From Persicaria tinctoria (lineage: Eukaryota > Streptophyta > Magnoliopsida > Caryophyllales > Polygonaceae), in contig JBANSL010000001.1 in assembly GCA_037127255.1 (NCBI GenBank), forward strand, positions 31,118,501-31,182,500: a stretch of 64,000 nt of DNA, written 5' to 3'. Of the stretch, positions 33,865 through 44,732 are shown piece by piece (positions within the stretch are counted from its first letter, which is position 1; every line of letters starts with the position of its first letter). Made by a program: the position numbers and the translations under genes. The notes under the pieces were generated by a model. That model was not told where the DNA came from, ran no database searches, and saw nothing but the letters and a program-made list of their open reading frames with translations.

Positions 33865-35251
33865 TCAAATTTTCACCAACACAATCAACAGGATAACCAA
33901 CATCACACCTACTACTATATTCAGGACTAAATTCTCTCTTTGGATCTTCAGAAAATCAGTGCTCAACTTAAAAAAATCAGAGGTTCCATGGTCTTCATGT
34001 GTTATAGCAACACCATAATTCTCTCTTTGGATCTTCGTGCTCTTGTTAGTGTCATTAGCTCTAAAAGAACAATCATGAGCATCCAACCATCTAAAGTAGT
34101 TGCATTTTTCATCTTCCTACAAAGAAGTAAAAAATATCAAACCAACCAAAACCTCTACGACATAAAAAAATATGGAAAAAAAAATCTTATAGGCAATAAC
34201 AATCTATGACAAAACAACCATCTCGAAAAATCATCTGAACAACAATCTCAAAGGCAACATCAAAGATCTTCATTGTGTCTTCTTGTGAAGCAGCTCCATA
34301 ACAATCTCATAGGTAACATCAAAGATCTTCATTGTGTCTTCTCGTGAATCAGCTCAACCATCTCGAAAAATCGATACTAATAGCAAAACCATGACAAAAC
34401 AAATCTATGACAACAAAGTTACTTTCACTGTGATAGAAAAAAAAAAGAACGATTCCATCTCGACAGCAATTCGATTTTTTATACCACAACCATCTCGACA
34501 ACAATTCCATCTCTACAGTCAGCAATTTCAGTCAGCAAAATGATTTCATTTTCTACAGAAAACAAAATTTGGGGTAATTTGCTATCCACGGAAATTTGAT
34601 TCTCGACGACCATTTTTCAATTCATAAACTACATATTATCTTGCTGGCCACAGCAAGAACGAAATTTGCTATCCACAACAAAATGAAATTTGCTATCCAC
34701 GGTAATTTGCTATCCAACTAAATTTGAGGTAATTTCCTCCATTTGCTATCCACGTCAATTTGTCACCATAAACTAGATATTATCTTGTTGGGCCAAAAAT
34801 GAGTCAGCAATTTCATTTTCAACTAGTTATACATTAGCAGCTTATTAAGGCAAATACCAGATCTTGCATAACTGAAGATGACAGTGAAGGCAACAGAAGC
34901 AGAAAACTCAGGCAAACAAGAGATATACGAAGCACAAATAGAGTGAATTTGAAATGGCAGTTTGCTATCCACAGTAGAATCCCTAAAATTGAATCCCAAT
35001 TTGAAAACCCTAATATTTTCCACAATTCGAAACGCAAAAAAATCGATCGAACCGGTGACATAAACTAAAGATTGGATTCTTACCTTCCATAATGGACAAA
35101 CAAAAAATCGTCTTCCCGAATTTCTAGTGTATTTGCAAGTTTGCAATCTCGTAGAGAAGCCATGCTTGCACCTTTCAATTGAAGATTCACCGATTCTTCT
35201 CCGAGAATTTGATTTCATGGATGAGTTTTGTTGTCCCCAACCCTCCGTCAT
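33865..35251 (-). CDS. GRF-type zinc-finger/transmembrane protein, two exons
   Basis: Exon 1 is 35251-35084 (56 codons, ATG at 35251) and ends at a consensus donor (AG|GTAAGA). Exon 2 is 34116-33865, after a TTTGTAG acceptor, and ends in TGA. Both junctions are phase 0, giving 139 residues. Exon 1 carries RCKHGFSTRLQTCKYTR, then NSGRRFFVCPLWK; exon 2 continues CNYFRWLD. This is the GRF zinc-finger pattern (normally CxCG ... NxGRxFxxC ... CxFFxW), with His in place of the second Cys. The middle is charged and possibly helical. The C-terminus is a ~19-residue hydrophobic segment (LNIVVGVMLVILLIVLVKI), a likely membrane anchor. Similar small GRF proteins (At4g04775-like) are numerous in plants and their function is unknown. 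The gene starts 33 bp inside the right TIR, so it is probably transcribed from that TIR. It could be a captured host gene or a MULE accessory gene. Confidence 0.75.
34242..34358 (+). repeat. 59-bp tandem duplication in the GRF gene intron
   Basis: Two copies of a 59-bp unit ('caaagatcttcattgtgtct' at 34261 and again at 34320) with a few mismatches. They lie within the intron (34117-35083). Confidence 0.85.
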
Positions 35252-35283
35252 CCTTAGAAAGCCTTTGCCTTTGCTATCGATCG

Positions 35284-35625
35284 AGATTCCAGTGCATTCG
35301 AGGGAGTGGGCGTCTTTAGTCTGCGTTCTTTGTTCTCTGCTCTAATGCTCTCTCCCTCCATCATTCTAAAATCACATACACTGTAGCTATTTGTTTAATT
35401 TTGTTTTTTTTTTAAAAAATTGAAATTTTATTTATGACATGTCAAACTTAAAAGTTTGGTGATGTGGCAAAGATTTATGCCATGTATGTTTTTCGGCGTC
35501 CATGTGGCGTATTTGGTCGGAAAGTTCACCGGAATACACATATGTATTATTTTCGGTTAATAGGGTGATAGTTCGTATATGAGACTGTCAATTTCAATGT
35601 TCGTATTATTTTTGACAATTTTTCC
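35284..35625 (-). repeat. Right TIR of the MULE
   Basis: Its reverse complement begins GGAAAAATTGTCAAAAATAA and matches the left TIR at roughly 88-90 percent by eye, up to 'actggaatct'. Confidence 0.9.
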
Positions 35626-35785
35626 TTAATATAATGATGTTTTAACAATTAATATGTTTTCTGAATAAAAATAGATAAACAAACCAATATAAAAAACTTT
35701 ATTGCATAATAAAGAATAATATAATATCGAGAATGAAAATAAATGCATTGAAACTTGTTAAAACATCAACAATAGTTGATTAATA

Positions 35786-37557
35786 TTCCAGTTACAAAAT
35801 CAATGAAAAAATACCTTGGTATACCACTTATTAGTGGTAGGGTTTGCAACGTCTTGTTTGATGAGGAGATAAGTAGCCTTAAAAAGCAGCTGTCAAAGTG
35901 GAAATCTAATACTCTCTCTCAAGCTGGTAGATCGGTTCTAATTCAGGCAAACCTAAATTCTAAAACAAATTATTTAATGCAGTCATTTCTTCTTCCAAAA
36001 GGAGTTCTACAAAAGATTGATCAGATCAACAAAAATTTCTTTTGGAATAAAATTCAATCAGATAACTATCATCCTCTAATCAGTTGGGAACATTTGTGTA
36101 CTCCTAAAAAGGATGGTGGGTTAGGTTTTAAATCAGCTGAGCAAATTAATATTGGTATGCAAATGAAACTTCTTTGGAGAATTATGGCTAATCCTGATAA
36201 TATTTGGTCGAAGGTTATTACGGATAAATATCTCTCGACAGAATCTCTAATGGAAAGAGGAAAATTCAAAACTTCTTGGCAGTTTGGTAGGCTTTTTAAT
36301 GTCAGAGATCTTTTCTCTAAAGGTCTACTCTGGCTAGTAGGTAATGGGAAAACCATAAATGTATGGTATGACATTTGGGTAAATGCGAAATATCTTCAAA
36401 ACTTTCGAAATGGTCGTAATCCTAACTTAAAAGTTTGTGATTTATTTACAAATACCAACTCTTGGGATATTGATAAATTAAATAGTATATTCCCCTCTCA
36501 TATTGTTCAAGCTATTACTAATATCCATATTCCAGTAATTAATATTCCAGACAAGTTAATTTGGATTTATAGTAGTAATGGAAAATTCTCTGTTAAATCC
36601 ACATCTTCTATTTGTAATACAGGGAATACTAAGAAAATTCCAGCAGACTGGATTTGGAAACTTAATATTCCTCCGAATATTAAAAATTTTATTTGGAAAA
36701 TTATTTTAGATATCTTACCTACCACGACCCGTCTAAATAGATACATAAATAGAGTTCCTAGTACTTGCTCTCTTTGTAATTTTGATACAGAAGATACAAA
36801 TCATTTATTGTTTAATTGTCGGATCACAAGATCCCTTATTCAAAATCTAGGTGTTAAGTTGGGAAAATGTTATAATATTCCAAATTTAACAAGTAATATT
36901 TCGGAAAATATTTTAAATACTAGGGCTCTTAATATAGATTTTACAGACTTATGTCATTTATGGCACTCTGTTTGGGAGCTCAGAAATAGAATTATTTTTC
37001 GCAATACTTCGGATACAGGTATTATCTATGCTCTAACTCAAACTATAGACAAAATCTCATTTTGGGATAAACAGCAGGTAAAAACGAAGTTACCTAAACG
37101 TGTTAGACCTCCTGATAAATTGATTTGGAAATGCCCTCCAATAAATGTTATTAAGATCAATGTAGATGCTTCGGTGAAAATTGATACTCAACCGCAGGTT
37201 GGTTGTAACGTTAGGATGAGTTCGGTCATTCAAACAGAAGCTTTTGCAGTTTATACAGGTATAAGACTGACAGCGAAGATGGGGATTCGAAGAGTAATAG
37301 TTGAAAGTGATTGTGCAATCATCGTCAATGTCATCAATCAAGTGAACAATATACCATGGGAGGTCGCTCAAATAATCCAAGAGATCCATTCATTAAGCAA
37401 AGAGTTTGAGAGCGTCACAATTCAGCACTGTTACAGAGAGGCAAATGGTGCAGCTGATTTTCTAGCTAAATCTCAGTTGAATTGTAATTTAATTTTGAGT
37501 TCCTGTTGTTGTGAGTTCCAGAACATCATCTTGCGAGATGATCATGGATGTCGTTAA
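35786..37557 (+). pseudogene. LINE ORF2 C-terminal part: zf-RVT and RNase H
   Basis: A single open frame of about 590 residues begins in the post-RT segment (KKYLGIPLISGR, then AGRSVLIQANL). It passes through a zf-RVT domain (WIWKLNIPPNIKNFIWKIIL ... CSLCNFDTEDTNHLLFNC, about 36650-36820) and ends with RNase H. The four acidic residues are present: INVDAS, EAFAVY, ESDCA and GAADFLAK. Between the first Asp and the Glu about 20 residues found in relatives are missing, so the domain fold is probably damaged. The open frame is intact because truncation, not decay, removed the enzyme. Endonuclease and RT catalytic motifs are absent. Confidence 0.85.
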
Positions 37558-37590
37558 TACATCCAGTTTATTGGCTACTGTAAAAAAAAA
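35786..37590 (+). mobile_element. LINE 3: 5'-truncated L1-type element
   Basis: Bounded by a 17-bp direct repeat, ACAATAGTTGATTAATA, at 35769-35785 and 37591-37607, with an A-run at 37582-37591 before the right copy. It starts inside ORF2 after the RT catalytic region. TSD, poly(A) and truncation are diagnostic of target-primed insertion. Confidence 0.9.
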
Positions 37591-37607
37591 ACAATAGTTG
37601 ATTAATA

Positions 37608-38027
37608 AAATTTATCCCCCAAAGTATCAAATACACACACTGACACACGACATACCCCCTCACCCAAAGTATTTATTTAATTTTTTTTTAAATAAATACT
37701 CCGTAAATTTTATGGCATGGAGTCAAAATGGAGGCTCATGGCCATACGTGCAAGTGTAAAAGGTAAATAAAAGGTCATCATCACACGTATGAGATAGAAT
37801 ATGGGGTATTTTGTCAAATCTCTAAATAGGGATATAGATAGTTTTAAATTCAAAATAGGAAGGTGAGCAAGGCTAAACATTAAACGCGACTAGTGTATAT
37901 TTAGATTGATTTGACATTTGACCATCTCTAACAACTATTGGAGAAAATAGAGATTTTATCACTTCATTTCTATAAAAATATGTATTTATAGAAATGATTA
38001 AACTTTTCTAAACATTTTACATTTATG
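37608..38027. other. AT-rich intergenic DNA
   Basis: No gene or recognised repeat is visible between LINE 3 and the copia LTR. Confidence 0.5.
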
Positions 38028-38234
38028 TGTTAGATATAAGTTGATGAAATCATTAGGCTTTGTTAGAAATAAAATGATGACATCATTAGCCTTTATAAAG
38101 ATCCTCTGTAACCAATTCTGTTTCATTGAGAAAAAATCAGATTCTTGTTCCTCCATTTTCAGTACTCTCTTTCTCTCTTTCTCTGAGCCGTGATTAGCTC
38201 CTTTATGTGTGATCTTGTGAATCTGATCAAGTCA
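38028..38234 (+). repeat. 5' LTR of copia element 2
   Basis: Starts TGTTAG and ends GTCA. A TTTATAAAG box lies near 38092. The first 66 bp are two copies of a 33-bp unit (38028-38060 and 38061-38093), each starting TGTTAGA, so the true LTR start is either 38028 or 38061. Confidence 0.65.
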
Positions 38235-38238
38235 ATAA

Positions 38239-38249
38239 GGTATCAGAGC
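38239..38249 (+). other. Primer-binding site, initiator tRNA-Met type
   Basis: GGTATCAGAGC lies 4 bp after the LTR end. It matches the initiator-Met site except that the first base (T of TGG) is A here. Confidence 0.7.
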
Positions 38250-38340
38250 ATTGAAGAATTCAGATCGAGATCATGATGCAAAGTTGCACTGAAATTGGGA
38301 ACACATCTAGTGGTGATCGCCGGCGAGATCAGATACAACC

Positions 38341-39058
38341 ATGGATTTGCAAAATTCATTATTAATTCATCCTGTCAATAATTCAGGTTTGACTCTTACT
38401 AGTTTGCAACTTACCGGTGACAATTATCACCGTTGGAGTCGTGCGATGTTGAAACCCCTTTCGGTTAAGAACAAATTGGGATTTGTTGATGGATCGCTTG
38501 TTGAAACTCCAGAAAACTCTCTGTTCTGGCAGCGATGTAATGATGTTGTGTGTTCTTAGATTCTAAACACTGTCTCTAGAGAAATCTATGTCATTATAGA
38601 TGAGTTTGACCTTGCTGAGGAGATGTGGGATGATCTCTTAGAATGATTTGGTCAGAAAAATGGACCTCTGATTTTTTAGATTAAGCGAGAGATTGCTGAG
38701 TGTAATCAAGGTACATCTTCAGTTACGGAGTACTTCACCAAGATCAAAGGTTTATGGCAACATTTGGCTGGGATTGTGTCTCCTATTACATGCAAATGTA
38801 ACATAGCCGAGAAGCTCGAAGCAGCTGAGCAAGAAGACAAGTTGATGAGGTTCTTGATGGGGCTAAACGAGAAGTATGATGCAGTTAGGAGACAATTCTT
38901 GATGTCCAATCCATTTCCAACTGCAAGCCAAGCTCACTCTCTCTTAGTTCAAGATGAGGTGAGTTTGAAGATCACTCGTACGTGGACATGTGGCTAGCAC
39001 TGAATCTACAACTCTTATGGGTAAACATCAGGGTGACAAGCCGGATAAGCCTAGAAAG
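38341..39058 (+). pseudogene. Copia gag N-terminal part, broken
   Basis: ATG 38341 opens a frame with the copia gag N-terminal pattern LTSLQLTGDNYHRWSRAM, then KLGFVDGSLVE. It continues through the UBN2-type region (EYFTKIKGLWQHL, LMRFLMGLNEKYDAVRRQ near 38850-38900). Three nonsense codons interrupt it: TAG at 38557-38559, TGA near 38645 and TAG near 38678. All three can be explained by C-to-T change on one strand (from TGG, CGA and CAG). A frameshift precedes the end at 38997. The Athila-like LTR begins at 39059, before any zinc knuckle. Confidence 0.75.
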
Positions 39059-39368
39059 TGATGTCTATGTTTTGTGCCATGTTTTATATTGACTTTTATA
39101 TCGATTTATGTATACATTTCATGCATTTGGGTTAGAATAGTACAGAATCTATGTAGTTTATGCTTATTTTCCAAATTATGGAGTCTACACTAGTTTCTGT
39201 TCAATTTTACAGAAATTGGACGCACTTTAAAGCTTAAAGGAAAGTCATGAAGAAGCAAAGGATGGTGCAGTAGGAGGAAACCCCACTTTTCGCCATTCAT
39301 CATTCTGAATCAAGTTCTGATGTCTTCATGAAAGTTGTAGCCCTCGAAAAATGCTTTCCAACGCATAT
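39059..39368 (+). repeat. 5' LTR of element B, left segment
   Basis: The LTR continues across the CACTA element: 'ccaacgcatattca' before it and 'tcatatgcgtcaatcc' after it join with one TCA removed. The lower-copy text 'gtagccctcgaaaaatg' precedes the break. Confidence 0.65.
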
Positions 39369-39371
39369 TCA

Positions 39372-39720
39372 CACTACTACATATGAGGTCATTAATGACA
39401 TTTAAAAGATGGCGTTTTTCATAAAATGTCATGAAAAATGTCTTCTATGGCGTTTAAATACAAAAATGCCATAAATTTATAATACACAATTTATTTACGG
39501 CGTTTTGCAAACACCGTTAAATTTATGACGTTTGCAAAACGCCGTGCTATTAAAACTAAAATTTGTGAACTAAATTTTATGGCGTTTTGAAAACGCCGTT
39601 AAATTTATGGCGTTTGCAAAACGCCGTGCTTTTAAAACTAAAATTTGTGAACTAAATTTTATGGCGTTTTTTAACGTCGTAAATTTTATGGCATTTCTGA
39701 AACGCCATAAAATTAGGGGA
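39372..39720. repeat. CACTA left subterminal repeat region
   Basis: About a dozen 'ggcgttt'/'aacgcc' motifs. An 82-bp unit is tandemly duplicated (39516-39597 and 39598-39679), which carries the repeats. In CACTA families these motifs bind the transposase accessory protein. Confidence 0.85.
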
Positions 39721-39821
39721 AATTTTCTTCAATGCAAAATTTTGGGGCAAATTATTGAGCGGCAAGAAAAGAAGTAAAGAACAGAAGCCTCGGCATAACC
39801 TACTTCATACCGCACCTCACC

Positions 39822-39824
<3 letters not shown>

Positions 39825-39865
<41 letters not shown>
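39825..39865. repeat. (CT)n microsatellite
   Basis: About 20 uninterrupted CT units inside the CACTA element. They lie just upstream of a GC-richer stretch that looks like a 5' UTR. Confidence 0.9.
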
Positions 39866-39868
<3 letters not shown>

Positions 39869-41617
39869 CCCAGTTCCTTCCCTTAAACGTGAAATTGAAC
39901 TAGAGAAGCACTGCGTACTTGGCCGTCGTTGTTGCTCTCGCAGGCGCCGCCCCAAGCTCCTGTCGGCTCATCCTATATCCTCTCTGGAAGATAATACTAG
40001 TGAAGAGGGATGTTCGACTACAATCCTCAAGTTTTGCAAGGTCCCAAGGTAAATCAAAATCTTCTGATTTGCTATTTATAAAATTATAACCTTGAAATGA
40101 GGGAATTCGATGGTTATAACCTTCCATTGATGGCTCTTCAATTTATTAAAATTAGGGTTCTTGGAGTTAGAAATCTATTTAGGGTTTCATTTACTAGGAA
40201 AATCAATTGGAAATCTTCAGTTCCTGAAATTAGAACTATTCAGTTACTAATTAAGATCGAAATGGAAAAACATGGAATCGAAGCAGGGAAAACAAATGAC
40301 TTTAAACATTTTTGTATTGGAAAAAAAAATGATCAAGATAAAAATCTCTTATAAAGTTCTTAATTGTTTCCTTAAGAGTGATTTGTAAATAGGCTGTAAT
40401 GATCAAGAATTTTTTTCCAATTGTCAATCTTTGTCTATTTTTCTTGAATCGGCTGCAATTTATCTGCAGAAGCAGCAACTCAGATGCTGGAAGATGCAAC
40501 CCCAACACAACTACGAAGATGCTCAATCTACACTGGTCACTGGTGCATCATTCTATCTTAAAATCCTCAGTGAGTTTGTTTAGATTAGGCACCATCATTT
40601 GAGGGATTAGATGAATATATATATATATATTTGGATGTAATACTAGAAAAGGTATTAATCTGAATTAGGGTTGGAAATTGAATTTTCAAGACTAATATAA
40701 CACTTTCATTTTAGTTAATTTGTTACTCATATCTATAAATTCTATCCAGATTGTGGTTTTGAGTTTCTAAAAAAAATTCCAGTTCTTTAGAAGATGTGAA
40801 GAAGATAAGGAAGCCAAAGACCTAGAAACATTCAAAGCCCATTACAAAGACACCACTTAAACAGATGCCTAAAGAGTTTTGGCACACTAATCCACACTAT
40901 GGTGGCAGGAAAGGTAATCCTTCCTTGAGCTTTCATGATCACAAGTTTCTCACTTTGTTTTTGCTGATTTTGACCCCCACCACCCCTCTAGAAGATTTTG
41001 ACCCCCGCCACCCCGCAAATCTTCCCTTTATTTGTGTTGTTGAATCTCCTTCGCACTTCATTTTCTTCTTTTTCTAGGGCTCCATGGTTTCTATTTCGCT
41101 TAAGATAATCTAATTTGGGAGTATCTACGCCATGCTTGCCGGTAAATTGGGCATCTACGGTTTACTATCTCAGTTTTAGGGTTCACTAGTTTTATAGTTT
41201 TACTTCTAGGTTTTTCCGATTTCAAGTCTAGGTTCACTGAATTTACATCATATCTGCACAAAAGATCCAATTGATTAATAGATCTGTTGTGCTGAAGGCT
41301 TAATAGAGAGAGAGCACTTGTGATGTTTAGGTGGATTTTAGACAATAAGAAGTGAGATGTCGAAGATGGTAAGGTTGTTGCCTCTGGTTGCTAAATTAGA
41401 TTTTCCCTTTCGTTAAGCTTCGGTCAAATTTCATTAAGCTTCAGTCGAATCTCATCCTCTATCACTTTAATACCTAGTTAGGATTTCATTTTCTCATACT
41501 GATAGTCTCCTATGATTATATCTCTAATGTAGAGCTTATCCAACCAACAACCGGTGGAAATCAACATTGGGCATATAATATCAATTTAAATTTATCCTTG
41601 ATGTTTCATTTTTGTAG

Positions 41618-41662
41618 GTGCACTTGGATCTAATTGCTCTAGCCTTGGAATTGAAGTTTAAA
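41618..41662 (+). other. Exon-like stretch inside CACTA, 45 bp
   Basis: A TTTTTGTAG acceptor, 15 codons (VHLDLIALALELKFK) and a GTAAGT donor. Suggests a captured host gene fragment, but it is short and unrecognised. Confidence 0.3.
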
Positions 41663-42401
41663 GTAAGTCCACAGTAAGTTCAGACTTAAATTCAAGTAGT
41701 GTGCAAGATTTCGGATGTCAGATCCATGGTGAATGTGAGAGACTGTAAATTATTTACAGCCTGATTTCTTGTACCCTTACAAATCAAAGAAGGAATTGAT
41801 ACCTTCTTTTATCCATACTTTATGATTATTTGTTAATATATCTTTATATCTAGAAAAAATTTCATGTTTGTAGTATGTGTTCATTAATAAAAAAGTAGTG
41901 AACTCGTTTTTGAGATTATGCCAGGACAACACTTCATTCCAAATCAGACCTGAACATGTTATTTTTTACACACTTTATTAAAGGTCAATGGCATACATCC
42001 AAAAAGAATCCTTTGAATGCATATGTATCTACGAAATTGGATGAGTACTATAACTTAGAGCTGTCTACTGGCTGTTTCATTTTAGTATCTGGTACCATGT
42101 ATTCTACCCAATTGTCTTATTTCTCCTTTCTAAGACCTGATTGTATAATAAAAGCACCTTAGTTGCTTTGTGCTATAATCTCTCAGCTGACAGTTGCTAA
42201 CATGAAAGGGTTCATTTTGCCTACCATAGGACATTCTTTTCATATTTGGTGTTCTAACATATTTTTGGATTCATCCATTGTGTGCAACATTAACTGAAAA
42301 TCCTTATTTTAATTCTGAATCTAAAATATTAATAGACTACTCTCTCATATTTTTCTTAAAGTTCGTTACTGAGGCATGGGATTGAGGAGGACTTTACCAA
42401 G

Positions 42402-42866
42402 TTGGTGCATTTCCCCATTAGGGTATATGGTCCGAATGGAATGGAAAGGTTAGTTCAGAATATTCACAACTTCTTGTTTGATTCTTATTTGACTGCTAAA
42501 TGTCTCCTAAATTTGCCAACTAAATTTGCTTCAGATCCCTCATATTTGAAAGATTTTCAACATTCGAGCCATCAAGCATTCTTGAAAGTTGAAACCAATG
42601 CAATATTAATGATATTCATTTTGGGATACTATAGGAGAGCACTTGAAAACCTTCAAGTTTCTTACAAGGTTTTTTTTGGAGGGGGTGTTGTGCTCTTGCT
42701 TGAATTTAACACTATAATAACTGCGTATCTTATTAAATTTCAGTACCATGATGTTGTACGTCTATTCATTAAAGGCACTGAAGGATGGGCTGGTGCATTT
42801 GTTGAATGCCTTTGTGGTAGTCTTAATTTGTACCAGGTACTTTTTTTACTCTACTTAGCAGTATGA
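42402..42866 (+). other. Open frame with exon-like end inside CACTA
   Basis: An open frame of 154 codons. The first part (MVHFPIRVYGPNGMERLVQN) and the last part look protein-like. The last part, 42744-42836, is bounded by a TTTCAG acceptor and an AG|GTAC donor and reads 31 codons (YHDVVRLFIKGTEGWAG and on). The middle (about 42660-42740) is AT-rich and looks like an intron read through. I do not recognise the protein. The best reading is a fragment of a host gene carried by the element; a chance frame is also possible. No functional claim can be made. Confidence 0.3.
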
Positions 42867-43389
42867 GCTTGAAATCCTATCTCGTATTTTGAGGTAAATA
42901 GAGTGGTTAACGGAGCCACTCTGCGTATCTTTTTATTCTACCTCGTTTCCTACTTCATCAATCATCATTTGTTTTAATCTATTCTACAGTTTTCCTTTCA
43001 TTTGGAGGATTTGTACTTTCGATGCTAGTGTTTTGTCTATCATTTGGAGGATAATGTTTCAGGCAGGGGCAAAGTAATCTTTGCTCATTTCATTTCTTTT
43101 GATAATAATTTGTGTTGTAATAGGTAATGTTTCCGGGCGATTGATCGTTCCTACTTTTTTTGTCAAAGTTGTTAGCCGACCTACTAGAGCTTTGTCCGAC
43201 CTTCTGGAGGATAATGGCATGCTCAACATGTTGGGATGAAGATAGAGGTCAAAACTTAATTATGAAGTTAGAGTTCTATTGTTTTGTAAAAGAATCTTAT
43301 AAATTGGTTTGGAGTTTGAAGAGATATAATGGTTGTAATCCTTTTAGTACCTGAGCAGAATATGGTTATATATTAATTATATATTTTTT

Positions 43390-43616
43390 TAAATAAATAC
43401 AATTCCATGGCGTTTCTAAAATGGCATGGAATGTGCAACTTTTGATTTTTTTTTTAATTTGTAAAGATATCCATGGCGTTTGTCAAAATGCCATAAAAAG
43501 TTTGACTAAAAGACGGCGTCGGCTTCGACGGCGTTGAGGCATGGCGTTGAAAAACGCCATGTTTATGTTTTTATGGCGTTTTTTAAACGCCGTAGAAGGG
43601 TATATCTGTACTAGTG
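43390..43616. repeat. CACTA right subterminal repeat region
   Basis: Repeated 'catggcgtt' and 'aacgcc' motifs in both orientations up to the terminus. They mirror the left end but without the 82-bp tandem unit. Confidence 0.85.
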
Positions 43617-43695
43617 TCATATGCGTCAATCCGACGAACGAGGACTCGGGAAAGTGCGTTTCAAGAACATAGCAGAATGCTGAGAACTGAAGAGT

Positions 43696-43907
43696 GGTCG
43701 ATATTGGTCAATATTGACCTAATCCTGGTCGAAAATCTCCAGATCGACTCGAGTTGACCAGCAGACAAGAAGACAACTCGATATCGACATGTTTTGGTCG
43801 ATATCGACCAACAAGCACTCGATATTCTTCCAGGAACCGAGATCGAGTGAGCTGAAGAGAAGCTGAGAAGATAGCTCGATATCGAGCAACTCTGGTCGAT
43901 ATCGACC
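43696..43907. repeat. TCGATATCGA palindrome array 1 (LTR upstream part)
   Basis: Exact copies start at 43778, 43798, 43876 and 43896, with variants at 43698, 43708 and 43728. Pairs are 20 bp apart. The copy at 43798 lies in an 18-bp perfect palindrome, TTGGTCGATATCGACCAA (43794-43811). Confidence 0.9.
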
Positions 43908-44158
43908 AACTACTAGGTAACGAGTGTAGGTCGATTATGAGTTCTATTCCGAGTCCTAGCTCAAGATTCCAAGAGAAGATTTCTTGCACATGAAGACTTT
44001 AGATTTTCTATCCTTTCATCTATCCTAAGGGTGGAACATTTAATTACCCTATAGGATTTATCTTGTTTACCTAAATTAGATTTATTTATTTTCAAGTAGA
44101 ATTATATCCTTAGATAGAATATAGAATTTCCTTACCTTGGCTAGGAAGGATTAAGGCC

Positions 44159-44166
44159 TATAAATA
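44159..44166 (+). promoter_or_regulatory. TATA box in element B LTR
   Basis: TATAAATA after a 'ggattaaggcc' stretch. About 50 bp downstream is a purine-rich leader. It lies between palindrome arrays 1 and 2, so array 1 is upstream of the likely start of transcription and array 2 is within the transcript. Confidence 0.5.
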
Positions 44167-44732
44167 AAGCCCATGAGGCTAGTTTTTATTCATTCCAAGC
44201 TAGAGAGGAGAGAAGTAGAGAGAAAGAGAGAGTGGAGGCCGAGTAGGGGCAAGGAGCGAAAGTTATCTGGCTTCGATCGGTTGTAAGCTTTGGTTTATTT
44301 TAATGCAATTTAGTTTTCTTTTATTATTGATGTCTTTCCCTACGATGAAGAACGAGTAGTCCACCTACTTCTAGGGTCGGGGTGAGCCCGACGATAGCCA
44401 AGCGTGTTTGAGGTAAAGATTGGACTTTTATCAGGCTTTGATCATCCAGTGCCTTTATATGTTTATTACCTATTTAATAGAGATTCAGGTTAACAACTTG
44501 GATTATAAACATAAAATTGGTAAATACAATTAGGGTTTCTTGAGACAGTTGTCTAATTGTTGGAAAAGGCGAAAGCTTGATCCTTTGATGTGATTGCATG
44601 CTTATTCCTCTTTATCTTGCCTTATGCATGTTTGGTTATCGTTCTTGCAAACCCCGATCTTGGAAGTTTTCTTTTACATAGTTTATTTCAAAATCTACGA
44701 ACTTTGTCTTTTATTTCGTTTTCTGCGCCTAC

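Larger units (their letters stand above)
30276..35625 (+). mobile_element. Mutator-like element (MULE) with two convergent genes
   Basis: TIRs at 30276-30639 and 35284-35625 are near-complementary over ~340 bp. The flanks are ATAATATAA (30267-30275) and TTAATATAA (35626-35634), a 9-bp duplication with one mismatch, as expected for MULEs. Inside are a mudrA-like transposase pseudogene on the plus strand and a GRF zinc-finger gene on the minus strand, each starting just inside a TIR and pointing inward. Confidence 0.9.
38028..39058 (+). mobile_element. Ty1/copia element 2, 5' end only
   Basis: A short LTR (end at 38234), a primer-binding site and a broken gag are followed by abrupt replacement with Athila-like LTR sequence at 39059. 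The 3' part of the element is not in the window. It is the outermost layer of the nested block. Confidence 0.7.
39372..43616. mobile_element. CACTA (En/Spm-like) element, non-autonomous
   Basis: Left terminus CACTACTACAT and right terminus (reverse complement) CACTAGTACAG, flanked by an exact 3-bp duplication, TCA (39369-39371 and 43617-43619). Subterminal regions are packed with ATGGCGTTT and AACGCC repeats in both orientations, as is usual for CACTA elements. No TNPA/TNPD-like transposase is seen in the 4245 bp. The interior contains exon-like stretches. Confidence 0.85.
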
